Shown in pieces: positions 1-7,639 of a stretch of DNA of 7,639 nucleotides. The stretch covers positions 1 through 7,639 of the forward strand of contig JAEYZO010000439.1 of assembly GCA_023428035.1 (NCBI GenBank), written 5' to 3'. Under the pieces are notes generated by a model. The model was not told the DNA's origin, did not search any database, and saw only the letters and a list, made by a program, of their open reading frames with translations. How positions within the stretch are numbered: the stretch's first letter is position 1; every line of letters begins with the position of its first letter. A program made the translations under genes and the position numbers. This DNA is from Pseudomonadota bacterium (GTDB taxonomy: Bacteria; Myxococcota_A; Polyangia; Polyangiales; Ga0077539).

Positions 1-1067
1 CCGCGTGGCGGCTCCGCGCGCCGCGCGGCGAGCTGCGCGCGCGGCACCTGCTCCCGGCGGCGGGGTACTTCGCGCTGGGCCTCCTCCCCTCGGCGCTGCG
101 CTACGCGCTCGACCCGACGGGGATGCAGGAAGACCGCTCGTCGCTGCTGCTCCCGGCGCTGCGAGCGAACCTGGCGCGGCCGTGGGTCATCGCCCGCACC
201 CTCGACGACGTGCTGCGCTGGTGGGGCAACCTCGCGGACTACCTCTCGCAGTTCAACGGCCCCGCGGGCTTCAACCTCCCCGCGTACCTCATCGCCGCCG
301 CCGCGATGGCCTGGACCGTCGTCGGCGGGCTGCGCGCGCTCTGGCGCCGCGAAGGCAGCCCGTTGCAGGCGATGCTCTCGCTCACCATCCTGGGCTTCTG
401 GGTCGCGGGCGCGCTGATCTACGTGACCTACCCCCGCAACATGGCCCCGCTTCACGCAGCCTTCGGGCTCGCGCTGGGCCTCGCGCTGCACGGACTCTCA
501 CGACGCCTCGCGCGGCGCGGCCTCGGCGCCCTGCCGCGGCTGGCGGTGTGCGCGGCGCTGGTCGCCCCCTTCGCGGTGAACGTCGAGCAGCTCCGCGCCG
601 GGTCGCTGCGCTCGCCCGCGCCCTTCAACCTGGTGAGTGAGCGGGCCATGGCCGAGTACCTCCGCGCGCACCCGACGCCGGGCGGGCTGCTGATCGTGTA
701 CGACCTCTACCTCGGGGGCGTGTTCGAGGGCCTCGGGTCGGGCGGGGCCGAGTTCGCCTACGCGGAGCCGCTGTTCCAGTCGTGTGATCGCGACGACCGG
801 GCGTGCCTCGCGGCGCGCGCGCGGGCCCTCCTCGCGTGGTGCGGAGACCGGCCGCTGCGGGTGATGATCCTCGCGCCGGACCCGAGCCTGCTGCCTCGGG
901 ACCGCGGGCCCTCGTTCGCGTCGTTCCGCGAGACCCTGCGCGCGGCCGGCGCTCGCGTCGAAGACGAGTTCCACGCGCCCACCCCCGCGGGCACCGAGGG
1001 GATCCTCCTCTTGCGGGTCGATCCCAGGGTTGAGAGCGCGTCGACGCCGACGCCCGGCGGGTCGTAA
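1..1067 (+). CDS. Polytopic membrane protein, C-terminal part (5' end outside window)
   Basis: The frame is open from the left edge (first full codon at position 3) to a TAA at 1065-1067, giving 354 visible residues, so the start lies upstream. Five hydrophobic segments can be seen at about residues 15-35, 92-112, 122-142, 146-165 and 177-194 of the visible part. Arg-rich loops (for example RRLARRG near 167-173) suggest cytoplasmic sides. The last 160 residues or so are soluble, with alternating hydrophobic strands and helices (LLIVYDLYLGG, LRVMILAPDP) like an alpha/beta domain, and hold three cysteines. A chain of membrane helices followed by a soluble tail recalls GT-C/family 39 glycosyltransferases and related polyprenyl-sugar membrane enzymes. 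However, the catalytic N-terminal loop that would prove this is not in the window, so that reading is only a suggestion. The first internal ATG at 123 falls between membrane segments and is not a convincing start. The gene converges with the FHA regulator gene 89 bases away. Confidence 0.8.
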   Translation, partial: AWRLRAPRGELRARHLLPAAGYFALGLLPSALRYALDPTGMQEDRSSLLLPALRANLARPWVIARTLDDVLRWWGNLADYLSQFNGPAGFNLPAYLIAAAAMAWTVVGGLRALWRREGSPLQAMLSLTILGFWVAGALIYVTYPRNMAPLHAAFGLALGLALHGLSRRLARRGLGALPRLAVCAALVAPFAVNVEQLRAGSLRSPAPFNLVSERAMAEYLRAHPTPGGLLIVYDLYLGGVFEGLGSGGAEFAYAEPLFQSCDRDDRACLAARARALLAWCGDRPLRVMILAPDPSLLPRDRGPSFASFRETLRAAGARVEDEFHAPTPAGTEGILLLRVDPRVESASTPTPGGS

Positions 1068-1156
1068 GGAGACACGAGTCGGGCGAGGGACGGCGCCGAC
1101 CGACGACGTGGATCTTAAGCGAGGCGTCAGGAATTCGGCGTAGATACGCTCTGACC
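1068..1156. other. Convergent intergenic spacer
   Basis: This spacer lies between the stop codons of the membrane-protein gene and the FHA regulator gene. An imperfect hairpin can be drawn at 1078-1100 (GTCGG-G-CG pairing with CGCCGAC, loop of 8), but no T-run follows on either strand, so I do not call an intrinsic terminator. A slightly less GC-rich part (about 1111-1150) has no recognisable element. Confidence 0.4.
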
Positions 1157-2560
1157 CTACTCCGGCTCGTCGTCGGCGTCGCGCAGGCCGTAGCGCTTGC
1201 ACAGCTCGCGCAGGTGGTAGCGCGTGAGCCCCGCGGCGGCGGCGCTGCGGGTGATGTTGCCGTGGTGGCGTTCCAACAAGGCCGCGAGGTAGGCCGGCTC
1301 AAAGGCCTCCAGCACCCGCGCCTTGGCTTCTTTGAAGGGCAGCGCGGTCATCTCGTCGCTCACCGCGCCCGTCATCGCGGCGCGCGCCGCGGGCTCCGGC
1401 GGTCGCGCCACGGCCACCCGCGCGCTCGACGCAGGCAGGAGGTCATCCGCGGTGATCTCCGCCCCATCGGCGAGCGAGGCCGCGCGCTCGATGAGGTTGC
1501 GGAGCTCACGCACGTTCCCTGGGAGGCTCATCCCCTGGAGGCGCTCCAGCGCAGACGCGGTGAAGGCCCGCGGGCCGAGCTCGGGGTTGCGCTTGCAGAA
1601 CTGCTCCAAGAGAGAGGCCGCGAGGAGGGGGATGTCCTCTCGGCGCGAGCGCAGCGGGGGCAGCTCGATGGTCATCACCCCGAGGCGGTAGTAGAGGTCC
1701 TCGCGAAAGCCTCCGTTCGCGGCCATCGCGCGCAGGTCGCGGTTCGTCGCCGCCACCACCCGCACGTCGACCGAGAGCGTCTGCGCGCCGCCCACCCGAC
1801 GCACCTCGCGGTTCTCCAACACCCGCAGGAGCTTGGGCTGCAAGCCCAGGTCGAGCTCTCCGACTTCATCCAGGAAGAGCGTTCCGTGGTGGGCCTGCTC
1901 GAAGCTCCCCGCGCGCCGCTCCGTCGCCCCCGTGAACGAGCCCTTCTCGTGACCGAAGAGGACGCTCTCCACGAGGTCCTTCGGGAGCGCGGAGCAGTCC
2001 TGCACCACCAGCGGGCCCTGGGCGCGCTTCGAGGCCCGATGCAGCGCCCGCGCGACGAGCTCCTTGCCCGTGCCCGTCTCTCCCGTCACCAGCACCGTGA
2101 GGTCGAGCGCGGCGACCTTCTCCAGCTGCGCGAACACCTGCCGCATCGCCACCGAGCGGCCCACCAGGTCGTGAAACCTCTCGTCGGCGCTCAGCGGGAT
2201 GTCGACCGACCCGTCGCCCGGGTCGACCTGCAGCGTCGTAGCCCCCACCCGAAAGCGCGCCCCCAGCGGGAGCACCACCTCGCGCAGGCGCATCTCGCCG
2301 ACGAAGGTTCCGTTGGTGCTGCCCACGTCGCGGAGGAGCCACCCGTCCTCGGCGGGCTCGAGCTCCGCGTGAGTGTTCGACACCGCGCGGTCCGAGAGGT
2401 GCACCTCGCACACCGCCGAGCGGCCGAGGGCCGAGCGCGTTCGTTCGAGCTCGAAGGATTTCCCCTTGTCGGGCCCGTCGACCACCGTGAGCCGGGCCTT
2501 CTTGAACCTCCGCGCGGCGGCGCGGTCGTTCAGGTAGACCGTCTCCATCCCCGCGCTCAC
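1157..2560 (-). CDS. FHA-domain sigma-54-dependent transcriptional activator (Fis-type HTH)
   Basis: A cytoplasmic enhancer-binding protein of 467 residues that would remodel sigma-54 RNA polymerase using ATP. The N-terminal FHA domain (about 22-115) has the phosphothreonine-binding signature: GR at 46-47, SNTH at 61-64 and STNGTF at 81-86. The AAA+ domain (about 130-375) has Walker A GETGTGKE at 160-167, a sigma-54 contact loop GSFTGA at 207-212 (usually GAFTGA), Walker B GTLFLDE at 226-232, FREDLYYRL at 285-293 and GNVRELRN at 348-355. An Ala/Pro-rich linker (376-408) leads to a Fis-type helix-turn-helix at about 430-458. There is no receiver domain, so control is probably by a Ser/Thr kinase through FHA, as described for FHA-type activators in Myxococcus xanthus. 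The GTG start overlaps the rpe stop by 4 bases (GTGA), which suggests termination-reinitiation; no strong ribosome site is visible. An in-frame ATG at 2548 is an alternative, four residues shorter. It is the last gene of the operon. Domain assignment is secure; target genes are unknown. Confidence 0.95.
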   Translation of the reverse strand: MSAGMETVYLNDRAAARRFKKARLTVVDGPDKGKSFELERTRSALGRSAVCEVHLSDRAVSNTHAELEPAEDGWLLRDVGSTNGTFVGEMRLREVVLPLGARFRVGATTLQVDPGDGSVDIPLSADERFHDLVGRSVAMRQVFAQLEKVAALDLTVLVTGETGTGKELVARALHRASKRAQGPLVVQDCSALPKDLVESVLFGHEKGSFTGATERRAGSFEQAHHGTLFLDEVGELDLGLQPKLLRVLENREVRRVGGAQTLSVDVRVVAATNRDLRAMAANGGFREDLYYRLGVMTIELPPLRSRREDIPLLAASLLEQFCKRNPELGPRAFTASALERLQGMSLPGNVRELRNLIERAASLADGAEITADDLLPASSARVAVARPPEPAARAAMTGAVSDEMTALPFKEAKARVLEAFEPAYLAALLERHHGNITRSAAAAGLTRYHLRELCKRYGLRDADDEPE

Positions 2561-3219
2561 GGCGCGCCCCGCAGCGCCGCGATGGCCTTGGCGTAGTCCT
2601 TCGCGCCGAAGACCGCCGAGCCCGCGACGAGCACGTCGGCCCCCGCCTCGATCACCCGCGGCGCCGTCTCGGGCGTGACGCCCCCGTCGACCTCGAGGTC
2701 GACGGCGTAGCCGCTCGCGTCGATCATCTCTCGCACCTTGCGGACCTTCGGCAGCACCGCCTCGATGAACGACTGCCCGCCGAAGCCTGGGTTCACGCTC
2801 ATCACCAGCACCAGGTCGACGGCGTGCATCACGTAGCGCAGGGCCTCTTCAGAGGTCGCGGGGTTGAGCACCGCGCCCGCTCTCTTCCCCAGCCCACGGA
2901 TCGATTGCAGCGTGCGTTCGAGGTGGGTGCAGGCCTCGACCTGCACGGCGATCACGTCGGCGCCGGCTTCAGCGAAGGCGCTCACGTAGCGCTCGGGCTC
3001 GACGATCATCAGGTGGCAGTCGACGACCTTCTTCGTCGCCTTGCGCACGGCCTTGGTCACCACCGGGCCGATGGTGATGTTCGGCACGAAGCGACCGTCC
3101 ATCACGTCGACGTGGACCCAGTCGGCGCCGGCGGCGTCGATGGCCCTCACCTCGTCGGCGAGGCGACCGAAATCCGCCGAGAGGATCGACGGCGCAACAC
3201 GAACCGCTCCACGAGCCAT
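2557..3219 (-). CDS. rpe: Ribulose-phosphate 3-epimerase
   Basis: Interconverts D-ribulose 5-phosphate and D-xylulose 5-phosphate in the cytoplasmic pentose-phosphate pathway. The 220-residue length is normal for this TIM-barrel family. Visible family motifs are APSILSADF at 9-17, HVDVMDGRFVPN at 36-47 (metal ligand H36, catalytic acid/base D38), CHLM at 68-71 (H69 ligand), the phosphate-side loop MSVNPGFGGQ at 140-149, EVDGG at 176-180 (D178, second catalytic acid/base) and the phosphate-binding VAGSAVF at 198-204. All key residues are present, so the enzyme should be active. The ATG at 3219 is preceded by AGAAGG with a 4-base spacer (3224-3229). The same frame stays open for another 217 codons upstream, but that part lies over the lipoprotein gene in another frame and is not a fusion. 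It starts 11 bases after the lipoprotein stop and its TGA overlaps the GTG of the FHA regulator. Its place between two transcription regulators is not a usual one for rpe. Confidence 0.97.
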   Translation of the reverse strand: MARGAVRVAPSILSADFGRLADEVRAIDAAGADWVHVDVMDGRFVPNITIGPVVTKAVRKATKKVVDCHLMIVEPERYVSAFAEAGADVIAVQVEACTHLERTLQSIRGLGKRAGAVLNPATSEEALRYVMHAVDLVLVMSVNPGFGGQSFIEAVLPKVRKVREMIDASGYAVDLEVDGGVTPETAPRVIEAGADVLVAGSAVFGAKDYAKAIAALRGAP

Positions 3220-3230
3220 AGGGCCTTCTC

Positions 3231-3916
3231 TCACTCCGAGGCGCGCGGCGCGCGCACCCCCGCGTCGCGCGGGGCGTTCCGGCACTGGATCTCCAACACG
3301 GGCACGCCAGCGTCGTCTCGCAGCGGCCAGCGGAACAGCGCCCGCGTACACGGCGGTCGCCCCTCCAACTGCGGCTGGTCGAGGTAGACGCGGTAGCGGC
3401 CCTCGGCGGCGGGGCTCTCTCTCGCGCACACGCCGCGGGCGGGGTCGAGCACCTCCTCGCGGGTGACGCCGTCCCAGGTCGCGGCCTCGAAGCTCTCTCC
3501 GGGTTGCAGGGTGATGGACCCGGGCTGGCCGAGCCCGCCGTAGCCCGCCCCCGCGTCGCTCTCGCAGAAGGGCATCTGCCCGATGGGGAAGAGGTTCACC
3601 CGCGCGCCGCGCGCGAACATCGCCGCCCGGTCCGAGGTGTCGGGCGACACCGTGAGCCTGTGCGCGCGGATCATCTCGTTCGTGTCGGGGTTGGTGAGGA
3701 TCCGCACCGGCGCGCTGTCGACGTTCTTGATCCGCACGCGGAGCACCACGGGCCGCGCGCTCCCCGCGTCGACGACGTCGGGCCCCGCGTCGCGCTCGGG
3801 CGCGGGTACGTCGGGGCTCACCGCGGGCGCGGGCGCGGGCCGCGGGGGCGGAGGGTCCGAGCGACGGCACGACGCGAGCGCGAGGAGGGCGAGGAGCAGA
3901 GCGCCTCCACCCCCCC

Positions 3917-3920
<4 letters not shown>
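3231..3920 (-). CDS. Putative lipoprotein of unknown function
   Basis: I do not recognise a family. The 229-residue product starts with a short Arg/Gly n-region, a Leu/Ala core and a lipobox LASC at 15-18, so C18 should be lipidated after export; the mature protein begins C-R-R-S. A Pro/Ala/Asp-rich linker of about 35 residues (22-57) follows, as in many myxobacterial envelope lipoproteins, then a folded-looking domain at about 57-215. That domain begins with beta-like strands (VVLRVRIKNVD, PVRILTN). It has four cysteines (C119, C165, C191, C213), enough for two disulfides. The stretch LQPGESFEAATWDG (138-151) recalls a turn found in small beta-sandwich periplasmic domains, but this is weak. 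The GTG start is supported by GAGGTG 5 bases upstream (3926-3931) and by a 4-base GTGA overlap with the response-regulator stop. It is the second gene of the operon, so its expression is tied to the response regulator. A role as sensor accessory or regulated output is guesswork. Confidence 0.85.
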
Positions 3921-5320
<1,400 letters not shown>

Positions 5321-5408
5321 CACGGGGGTCACTCTACCCGATGGCCCCGCCGCACCGTGAGGCTGACGATGAGCTCCGATCGGGGCATCATCGCGGGGTG
5401 AGGGACCG
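5321..5408. promoter_or_regulatory. Divergent intergenic region between the regulator operon and the Cys-rich lipoprotein gene
   Basis: These 88 bases must hold the promoter of the four-gene minus-strand operon, unless it lies inside the lipoprotein gene, and probably that of the plus-strand lipoprotein gene. I see no convincing -35/-10 pair and no sigma-54 -24/-12 element (GG-N10-GC in a TGGC/TTGC context). An imperfect inverted repeat is present: GATGGCCCCG at 5340-5349 and CGGGGCATC at 5381-5389, with one extra base in the left arm and 31 bases between the arms. A second short pair, GATGA/TCATC, flanks the GATCGG core at about 5368-5392. GTGAGGG at 5398-5404 is the ribosome site of the downstream lipoprotein gene. 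Assignment as regulatory is by position only. Confidence 0.45.
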
Positions 5409-5861
5409 ATGACACATCCTTATGGACCTCTCGCGGCGGCGCTCTGTCTCGCGCTCGTGAGCTGCGGCCCGCCGACGCCTACGCCGAGCCTGCGCCTCGA
5501 CTCCGGCGGCGCCCCCAGCGGCGCGACGCCCATGTTCCCGATGGGCTTCACCCCCGCGGGCGACGGCGGGAGCGGGCCCGACGCGCCTCCCCCCGCGGAC
5601 ACCGGCACCCCACCGCCCACCGACGCCGGGATCCCCCCCGCCGACACGGGCGGGATGATGATGGGCCCGCGCGCCTGCACCACCACCGCGGACTGCCCGC
5701 TCAACGCGTGCCCGCCCGGCGCGATGGGCTGCACCTGCGCGATGGGGGCCTCGACCCTGATCTGCATCTCGACCTGCAACAGCACCCCTGACTGCCCGAC
5801 GATCTCGGGGATGGCCCTGGTGTGCGAGACCTCGCGCCGGGTCTGCATCCCGATGATGTGA
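5409..5861 (+). CDS. Cys-rich putative lipoprotein with Pro/Asp-rich linker
   Basis: A 150-residue exported protein of unknown function. Its N-terminus is a signal peptide with lipobox LVSC at 16-19, so C19 should be lipidated; G20 follows. Residues 20-88 form a low-complexity Pro/Gly/Asp/Thr linker with three copies of PPxDxG (61-66, 69-74, 76-81) and an MMMG run at 83-86. The C-terminal 60 residues hold ten cysteines (90, 96, 101, 108, 110, 119, 123, 129, 139, 146). The spacing CTTTADCP at 90-97 recurs as CNSTPDCP at 123-130, so the domain looks like two copies of a small disulfide-rich unit, of a kind common in myxobacterial surface proteins. The ATG is preceded by GTGAGGG with 4 bases between. 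The gene diverges from the regulator operon and converges on surE with 4 bases between stops. Likely envelope-anchored and cell-surface or periplasmic; binding partner unknown. Confidence 0.85.
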   Translation: MTHPYGPLAAALCLALVSCGPPTPTPSLRLDSGGAPSGATPMFPMGFTPAGDGGSGPDAPPPADTGTPPPTDAGIPPADTGGMMMGPRACTTTADCPLNACPPGAMGCTCAMGASTLICISTCNSTPDCPTISGMALVCETSRRVCIPMM

Positions 5862-5865
5862 AGGG

Positions 5866-6597
5866 TCACCCCAGCGGGTGACGCTCCAGGGCGCTCGCGA
5901 GCTCGGCCTCGTTCGTGAGGTCGAGGCGCAGCGGGGTGAGCGAGACGAGGCCCTGCTCCATGGCCCAGCGGTCGGTGCCCTCGTCGATGCTCTCGATGGG
6001 CACCACCGTGAACCAGAACATCGGGCGCCCCATCGGGTCGGTGGTGGGCACCACCGCGCCGTCGTAGTGGCGCACGGACTGCCGGGTCCAGACCATTCCC
6101 CGGGGCTCCGCGGGGAGGTTCACGTTCACCAGGCTGAGCGCCGGGTCGGGCAGGAGCAGCGCGAGGACCTTCTCGACCCACGGCTCGAGGAGCGTGAAGT
6201 CGGGCTCGCCCCCCGCGATGGGGGTGCTGAAGGCGATCCCGCGGCCCCCGAGGAGCACGGCCTGCTTGGCCGCGGCGAGGGTGCCCGAGTGCCAGAGGGC
6301 GTTGCCGAGGTTGGTGCCGAGGTTGATGCCCGAGAGCACCACGTCGACCTGCTCCCAGTGGTGCATCCCCAGGGCGACGCAATCGGCGGGGGTGCCGTTG
6401 ACCCGGTACGCCTCGATGCCGTCCAGAGGCGTCCTACGGTACATGAGCGGACGAGTGGCAGTGATGGAGTGGCTCGCCGACGACATCTCGACGTCGGGCG
6501 CGACGACGCGCACCTCGCCGAAGCGCGAGGCCGCCCGGGCGAGGGCGGCGATGCCAGGGCTGTACACGCCGTCGTCGTTGGCGATCAGGATGCGCAT
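5866..6597 (-). CDS. surE: 5'/3'-nucleotidase SurE
   Basis: A metal-dependent phosphatase acting on nucleoside 5'- and 3'-monophosphates, and in some species short polyphosphate; linked in other bacteria to stationary-phase survival. The 243-residue length fits the family. The N-terminal NDDG at 7-10 (metal ligands D8, D9), S40 in the VAPDVEMSSASHS stretch (32-44), NGTPADCV at 67-74 and SGINLGTNLG at 89-98 (ligand N92) are all intact, in the numbering expected for the E. coli enzyme. The ATG at 6597 is fixed by the family N-terminus and by GGGGAGGTGA 5 bases upstream; the frame stays open a further 58 codons upstream, but that part is noncoding or lies over the divergent kinase gene. In many proteobacteria surE sits next to pcm or nlpD; here neither is present, and the gene looks monocistronic. 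Confidence 0.97.
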   Translation of the reverse strand: MRILIANDDGVYSPGIAALARAASRFGEVRVVAPDVEMSSASHSITATRPLMYRRTPLDGIEAYRVNGTPADCVALGMHHWEQVDVVLSGINLGTNLGNALWHSGTLAAAKQAVLLGGRGIAFSTPIAGGEPDFTLLEPWVEKVLALLLPDPALSLVNVNLPAEPRGMVWTRQSVRHYDGAVVPTTDPMGRPMFWFTVVPIESIDEGTDRWAMEQGLVSLTPLRLDLTNEAELASALERHPLG

Positions 6598-6602
6598 GGG
6601 TC

Positions 6603-6612
6603 TCACCTCCCC
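6603..6612 (-). promoter_or_regulatory. Strong ribosome binding site of surE
   Basis: On the minus strand this reads GGGGAGGTGA, nearly the full anti-16S complement, with 5 bases before the ATG at 6597. It decides the start of surE against the longer open frame. It is the best ribosome site in the window. Confidence 0.85.
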
Positions 6613-6639
6613 GCGCGGCGGTGACCTCCCTCGCGCGGC
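6605..6639. repeat. Imperfect short direct repeat upstream of surE
   Basis: ACCTCCCCGCGCGGC at 6605-6619 recurs as ACCTCCCTCGCGCGGC at 6624-6639, the only difference being one inserted T; the copies start 19 bases apart. On the surE strand each unit contains a GGGAGGT core, so the distal copy duplicates the ribosome-site sequence. It could be a short tandem duplication or a paired protein-binding site. Confidence 0.6.
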
Positions 6640-6678
6640 TTTGGGTTGGACGCGTCGCGGGCGCGGGGGGGTGCGGCG

Positions 6679-7639
6679 ATGCGCGTCGCGTTGATCCACA
6701 ACCCCGGCGCGGGCGACCGCGAGACGGGGGAGATGCTGCACCTCACCCGGCTCATCGCCGCCGAGGGCCACGAGATCACCCGCGAGGTCTACGACGCCGA
6801 CGAGTGGGACGAGGCCATCGCGTCTCCCGTCGACGTGGTGGTGGTCGCGGGGGGAGACGGCACCGTGGGCAAGGTCGCGCGCAGGCTCGCGGGGCGCGGC
6901 GTGGCCCTGAGCTTCCTGCCCGTGGGCACGGCGAACAACATCGCGCGCACCTTCGGCGTGGCCGACATGGCCCTCGACGACGTGGTGCGGGGCTGGCGCG
7001 CGCCGCGCACCTACGACGTCGACGTCGGGTACATCGACGGGCCCTGGGGGGCTCGCCGCTTCGTCGAGGCCGTCGGCGCGGGCCTCTTCGCGCGCACCAT
7101 GGCCGCGATGGACGCGGTCGACGCCCTCGAGGAGGTCGACGACACCGAGGAGAAGCTCGCGCGCACCTTCGAGATCCTCGCGGGCCGCCTGGAGCGCCTG
7201 CGCCCTACGCCGATGAAGCTCACCGTCGACGGGAGGGACCTCTCGGGCGAGTACCTGATGCTCGAGGTGATGAACCTCCGCTTCGTGGGCCCGAACCTCT
7301 GCGTCGCGCCGCGCAGCGACCCCTTCGACGGCCTCCTCGACGTGACGCCGATCCCCGAGTCGCGCCGGGCGGAGCTACTGCGCTACCTCGAGGCGGGCTG
7401 GCGCGAGTCGGCCTGCGCGCCCGACCTGGGCTGCGTGCGCGGCCGCGTGGTCACGCTCGAAGGCGCGGGCTTCGTGCTGCACGTCGACGACGAGACCTGG
7501 CCCCCCGATGGGGCGGTGGTGCCCGAGGGGGGCGCTCGCTTCACGGTGAAGGTCGAGCCGGGGGCCCTGAAGGTGATGGTGCCCGCTGGCGCCGCGCGCG
7601 GCGTGACCACGCCGCGGCCGGGACAGAGGCTAAGGCGGG
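6679..7639 (+). CDS. YegS/BmrU-type lipid (diacylglycerol/sphingoid) kinase, 3' end outside window
   Basis: The frame runs from ATG 6679 to the right edge with no stop: 320 residues, close to the usual family size of about 300, so little is probably missing. The DAGK catalytic domain is clear: NPGAG at 8-12, the nucleotide-binding GGDGTVG at 58-64, PVGTANNIAR at 81-90 and, in the C-terminal beta-sandwich lobe, SDPFDGLLDV at 213-222 with the conserved DG (218-219). The enzyme would use ATP to phosphorylate a membrane lipid at the inner leaflet, either diacylglycerol, another glycerolipid or a sphingoid base. The sequence does not decide which, and sphingolipid-containing myxobacteria make the last a real option. 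The N-terminus begins directly with the first beta strand (MRVALIHNPG), which fixes the start; a G-rich GGGGGGGTG stretch lies a few bases upstream. Residues 150-175 form a charged helix (EEVDDTEEKLARTF) between the lobes. The gene diverges from surE. Confidence 0.92.
   Translation, partial: MRVALIHNPGAGDRETGEMLHLTRLIAAEGHEITREVYDADEWDEAIASPVDVVVVAGGDGTVGKVARRLAGRGVALSFLPVGTANNIARTFGVADMALDDVVRGWRAPRTYDVDVGYIDGPWGARRFVEAVGAGLFARTMAAMDAVDALEEVDDTEEKLARTFEILAGRLERLRPTPMKLTVDGRDLSGEYLMLEVMNLRFVGPNLCVAPRSDPFDGLLDVTPIPESRRAELLRYLEAGWRESACAPDLGCVRGRVVTLEGAGFVLHVDDETWPPDGAVVPEGGARFTVKVEPGALKVMVPAGAARGVTTPRPGQRLRR

Larger units (their letters stand above)
6598..6678. promoter_or_regulatory. Divergent intergenic region between surE and the lipid kinase gene
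   Basis: These 81 bases separate the two divergent starts and should contain at least one promoter in each direction. No consensus -35/-10 or sigma-54 element stands out in the GC-rich sequence. It contains an imperfect direct repeat (6605-6619 and 6624-6639) and a G-rich stretch near 6661-6672 that may act as the ribosome site for the kinase gene. Confidence 0.4.

Noticed and set aside
1078..1100. Hairpin between the convergent genes as an intrinsic terminator
   Set aside because: The stem has a bulge and no T-run follows on either strand; such stems are common by chance at this GC content.
1214..2596. A 460-codon open frame on the plus strand opposite the FHA activator
   Set aside because: It is the antisense shadow of a gene with intact FHA, AAA+ and HTH motifs; its product is Arg/His/Ala-rich with no recognisable domain, as expected from GC-rich codon bias.
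3220..3870. Apparent N-terminal extension or fusion of rpe
   Set aside because: The extension is Arg/Ala-rich shadow sequence over the lipoprotein gene; the family N-terminus and an AGAAGG site place the rpe start at 3219.
5420..6382. A 320-codon minus-strand frame covering the Cys-rich lipoprotein gene and part of surE
   Set aside because: It lies out of frame in surE and antisense to the lipoprotein; both overlapped genes have strong independent support.
6598..6771. 58-codon upstream extension of surE
   Set aside because: The conserved SurE N-terminus starts at the ATG at 6597 with a near-perfect ribosome site; the extension runs through noncoding sequence into the antisense of the lipid kinase gene.
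6789..7610. Small minus-strand frames (70-75 codons) inside the lipid kinase gene
   Set aside because: They oppose conserved kinase motifs and have Ser/Arg/Thr-rich shadow composition without start signals.

Overview
The window looks like ordinary chromosomal DNA from a very GC-rich delta-proteobacterial lineage, most likely a myxobacterium of the Polyangia/Sandaracinaceae type. The grounds are the extreme G+C at third codon positions, long open antisense frames, a sigma-54 activator carrying an FHA domain, an NtrC-type response regulator, and Asp/Pro-rich or Cys-rich lipoproteins. This assignment rests on style of sequence and gene content, not on a database match. No mobile element, CRISPR array, tRNA or rRNA is visible.

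Layout: (1) 1-1067, plus strand: the C-terminal part of a polytopic membrane protein that begins outside the window. (2) 1157-5320, minus strand: a compact four-gene operon, read from right to left. It holds an NtrC-family response regulator, a small unknown lipoprotein, ribulose-phosphate 3-epimerase (rpe) and an FHA-domain sigma-54 activator. Two of its three junctions are 4-base GTGA stop/start overlaps; the third has an 11-base gap. (3) 5409-5861, plus strand: a Cys-rich lipoprotein diverging from the operon. (4) 5866-6597, minus strand: the survival protein/5'-nucleotidase surE, which converges on the lipoprotein gene with only 4 bases between the stop codons. (5) 6679-7639, plus strand: a YegS/BmrU-type lipid kinase diverging from surE and running off the right end without a stop.

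How the genes fit together: the most distinctive part is the operon, where two enhancer-binding activators of sigma-54 RNA polymerase enclose a lipoprotein and a pentose-phosphate enzyme. One activator has a phosphoaspartate receiver, the other a phosphothreonine-reading FHA domain. No histidine kinase or Ser/Thr kinase gene lies in the window, so the partners must be encoded elsewhere. Co-transcription is well supported by spacing; functional coupling is inference. surE and the lipid kinase share a short (81-base) divergent upstream region. I found no clearly new system; the operon and the two unknown lipoproteins are the parts most worth a second look.
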